The translations under genes were made by a program, and so were the position numbers. DNA of 7,234 nt from UBA1227 sp964539045. Its GTDB lineage: Bacteria > Bacillota > Clostridia > Oscillospirales > Acutalibacteraceae. Position 1 is the first letter of the stretch, and the number at the start of each line of letters is the position of its first letter. Location of the stretch: the NCBI GenBank assembly GCA_964539045.1, contig CAZIHW010000030.1, forward strand, positions 1-7,234. The letters run 5' to 3'. The notes below the pieces were generated by a model. That model saw only the letters and a list, made by a program, of their open reading frames with translations. It did not search any database and was not told the DNA's origin. Of the stretch, positions 6,669-7,234 are shown one piece after another.

Positions 6669-7183
6669 TGTATTTCATTTTAAAAATAGTCAGCTTTCCC
6701 GGAACTATGTTCAAGGCTTTTATGGAGCACTTAGCGTGCCGTATGTACGGTGTTCCCGTAGAGTTTTCAAAGTATATACAAAAGAATGAACTTTGCGGGC
6801 ATGTGGAGCATTTACTCGCACCGAAGCGCGGAAGTTTCGGCATATGCTTTTTGCCGCACATAGTAACCTTGATATGCGGTATTGCATTTACCGTGCCTGC
6901 TGCAATGAATCTATTTTATTTAGGGAAGGTAAATGTATTTTCCTGTATATTTATCTATATGGGATTGTCTTTCCTTATGAACCTATTCCCGATGATAGAG
7001 GATGCTGTTAACATGTGGGAAAATCTTTTTTCAAAAGACACAAAGATTGTCTTAAAGATTTTTCTTGCGGTTCCGGCTGCTGTTATGTATGCGGGAGCAT
7101 ACCTCGAAAGATATTGCGTAACATTGCTTACAACATTGGGATTTGCATACGGAGTTCCTTATTTTATCGCTTTATTCATATAA
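6659..7183 (+). CDS. Multi-pass membrane protein resembling a degenerate M50B/site-2-protease-like protein
   Basis: A 174-residue hydrophobic protein with about four to five membrane segments (roughly 1-18, 62-88, 92-113, 129-148, 152-173). Residues 13-34 read like the first helix of M50B-like metalloproteases: F-P-G-T-x-x then L-A-C-R-M-Y-G-V-P-V, where active relatives typically have P-G-T-x-x-H-E-x-x-H-x-L-A-x-R-L-x-G-V. Aligned without gaps, the HExxH positions are Lys19, Ala20 and Glu23, so the zinc-binding and catalytic residues are absent; His24 is one position off. A second segment, N-L-F-P-M-I-E-D-A at 108-116, resembles the N-L-x-P-x-x-x-D metal-ligand motif of the family, with Asp115 possibly retained. 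If homologous, it is a pseudoprotease or has another function. It overlaps the upstream gene by 10 nt, implying coupled expression and probably a shared complex. The family link is from memory of motifs and needs a profile search; that it is a real coding gene is much surer. Confidence 0.82.
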   Translation: MGLMYFILKIVSFPGTMFKAFMEHLACRMYGVPVEFSKYIQKNELCGHVEHLLAPKRGSFGICFLPHIVTLICGIAFTVPAAMNLFYLGKVNVFSCIFIYMGLSFLMNLFPMIEDAVNMWENLFSKDTKIVLKIFLAVPAAVMYAGAYLERYCVTLLTTLGFAYGVPYFIALFI

Positions 7184-7234
7184 GACTTTTAAAGACCTTT
7201 AAAAATTATTTGAAACCAACCATAAAAAGGGTGC
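7184..7234. other. Short AT-rich end of window, nothing assignable
   Basis: It contains two similar stretches (CTTTTAAAG and CCTTTAAAAA) and ends in AAAAAGGGTGC. The last part could be the beginning of a terminator stem preceded by an A tract, or a ribosome binding site of a next gene, but the window ends before either can be tested. Confidence 0.3.

Noticed and set aside
6707..6811. A functional HExxH zinc site in the 174-aa protein (near E-H at 23-24 or H-V-E-H at 48-51)
   Set aside because: Neither stretch has the H-E-x-x-H spacing, so an active gluzincin or M50-type site cannot be claimed.
1..7234. Mobile element, phage gene, CRISPR array, tRNA or rRNA
   Set aside because: No transposase or integrase motifs, terminal repeats, regularly spaced repeats or tRNA-like cloverleaf were seen on either strand; gene content is core chromosomal plus one uncharacterised pair.

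Overview
The window looks like a chromosomal segment of a low-to-moderate GC member of the Bacillota, most likely class Clostridia. Evidence for this is strong AAGGAGG-type ribosome binding sites, frequent GTG/TTG starts, short intergenic gaps, a TPP riboswitch driving a ThiT-type ECF thiamine transporter component, and a long-form Sua5. I cannot name a genus from sequence alone. All identifications come from reading motifs; no database search was possible.

Left part (1-2442, + strand): an operon-like run of three housekeeping genes. These are the 3' end of sua5 (threonylcarbamoyl-AMP synthesis for tRNA t6A), coaE (last step of coenzyme A synthesis) and an M18 zinc aminopeptidase. Gaps are 20 and 28 nt, and the operon promoter lies outside the window. 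A perfect 17-bp hairpin with A and T tracts (2480-2516) ends this run and also the gene converging on it.

Middle (2528-4357, - strand): typA/bipA, a complete ribosome-associated translational GTPase. Between typA and the next gene lies a divergent 234-nt regulatory region. It holds a typA -10 box, a CIRCE-like inverted repeat with abnormal spacing, an extended -10 promoter, and a TPP riboswitch whose 3' edge runs into the ribosome binding site of thiT.

Right part (4592-7183, + strand): thiT, then a 490-aa protein (acidic N-terminus, four-cysteine zinc-ribbon-like motif, one membrane helix, TPR-like C-terminal domain), then a 174-aa multi-pass membrane protein overlapping it. The small protein resembles M50B/site-2-protease-like proteins but has lost the HExxH residues. 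The last two genes are uncharacterised as far as I can tell. Their tight coupling to thiT and to each other is the most interesting part of the window: a possible membrane module co-transcribed with thiamine uptake. The link to thiamine is inference. The rest is ordinary core genome, and I see no mobile element, CRISPR array, tRNA or rRNA.
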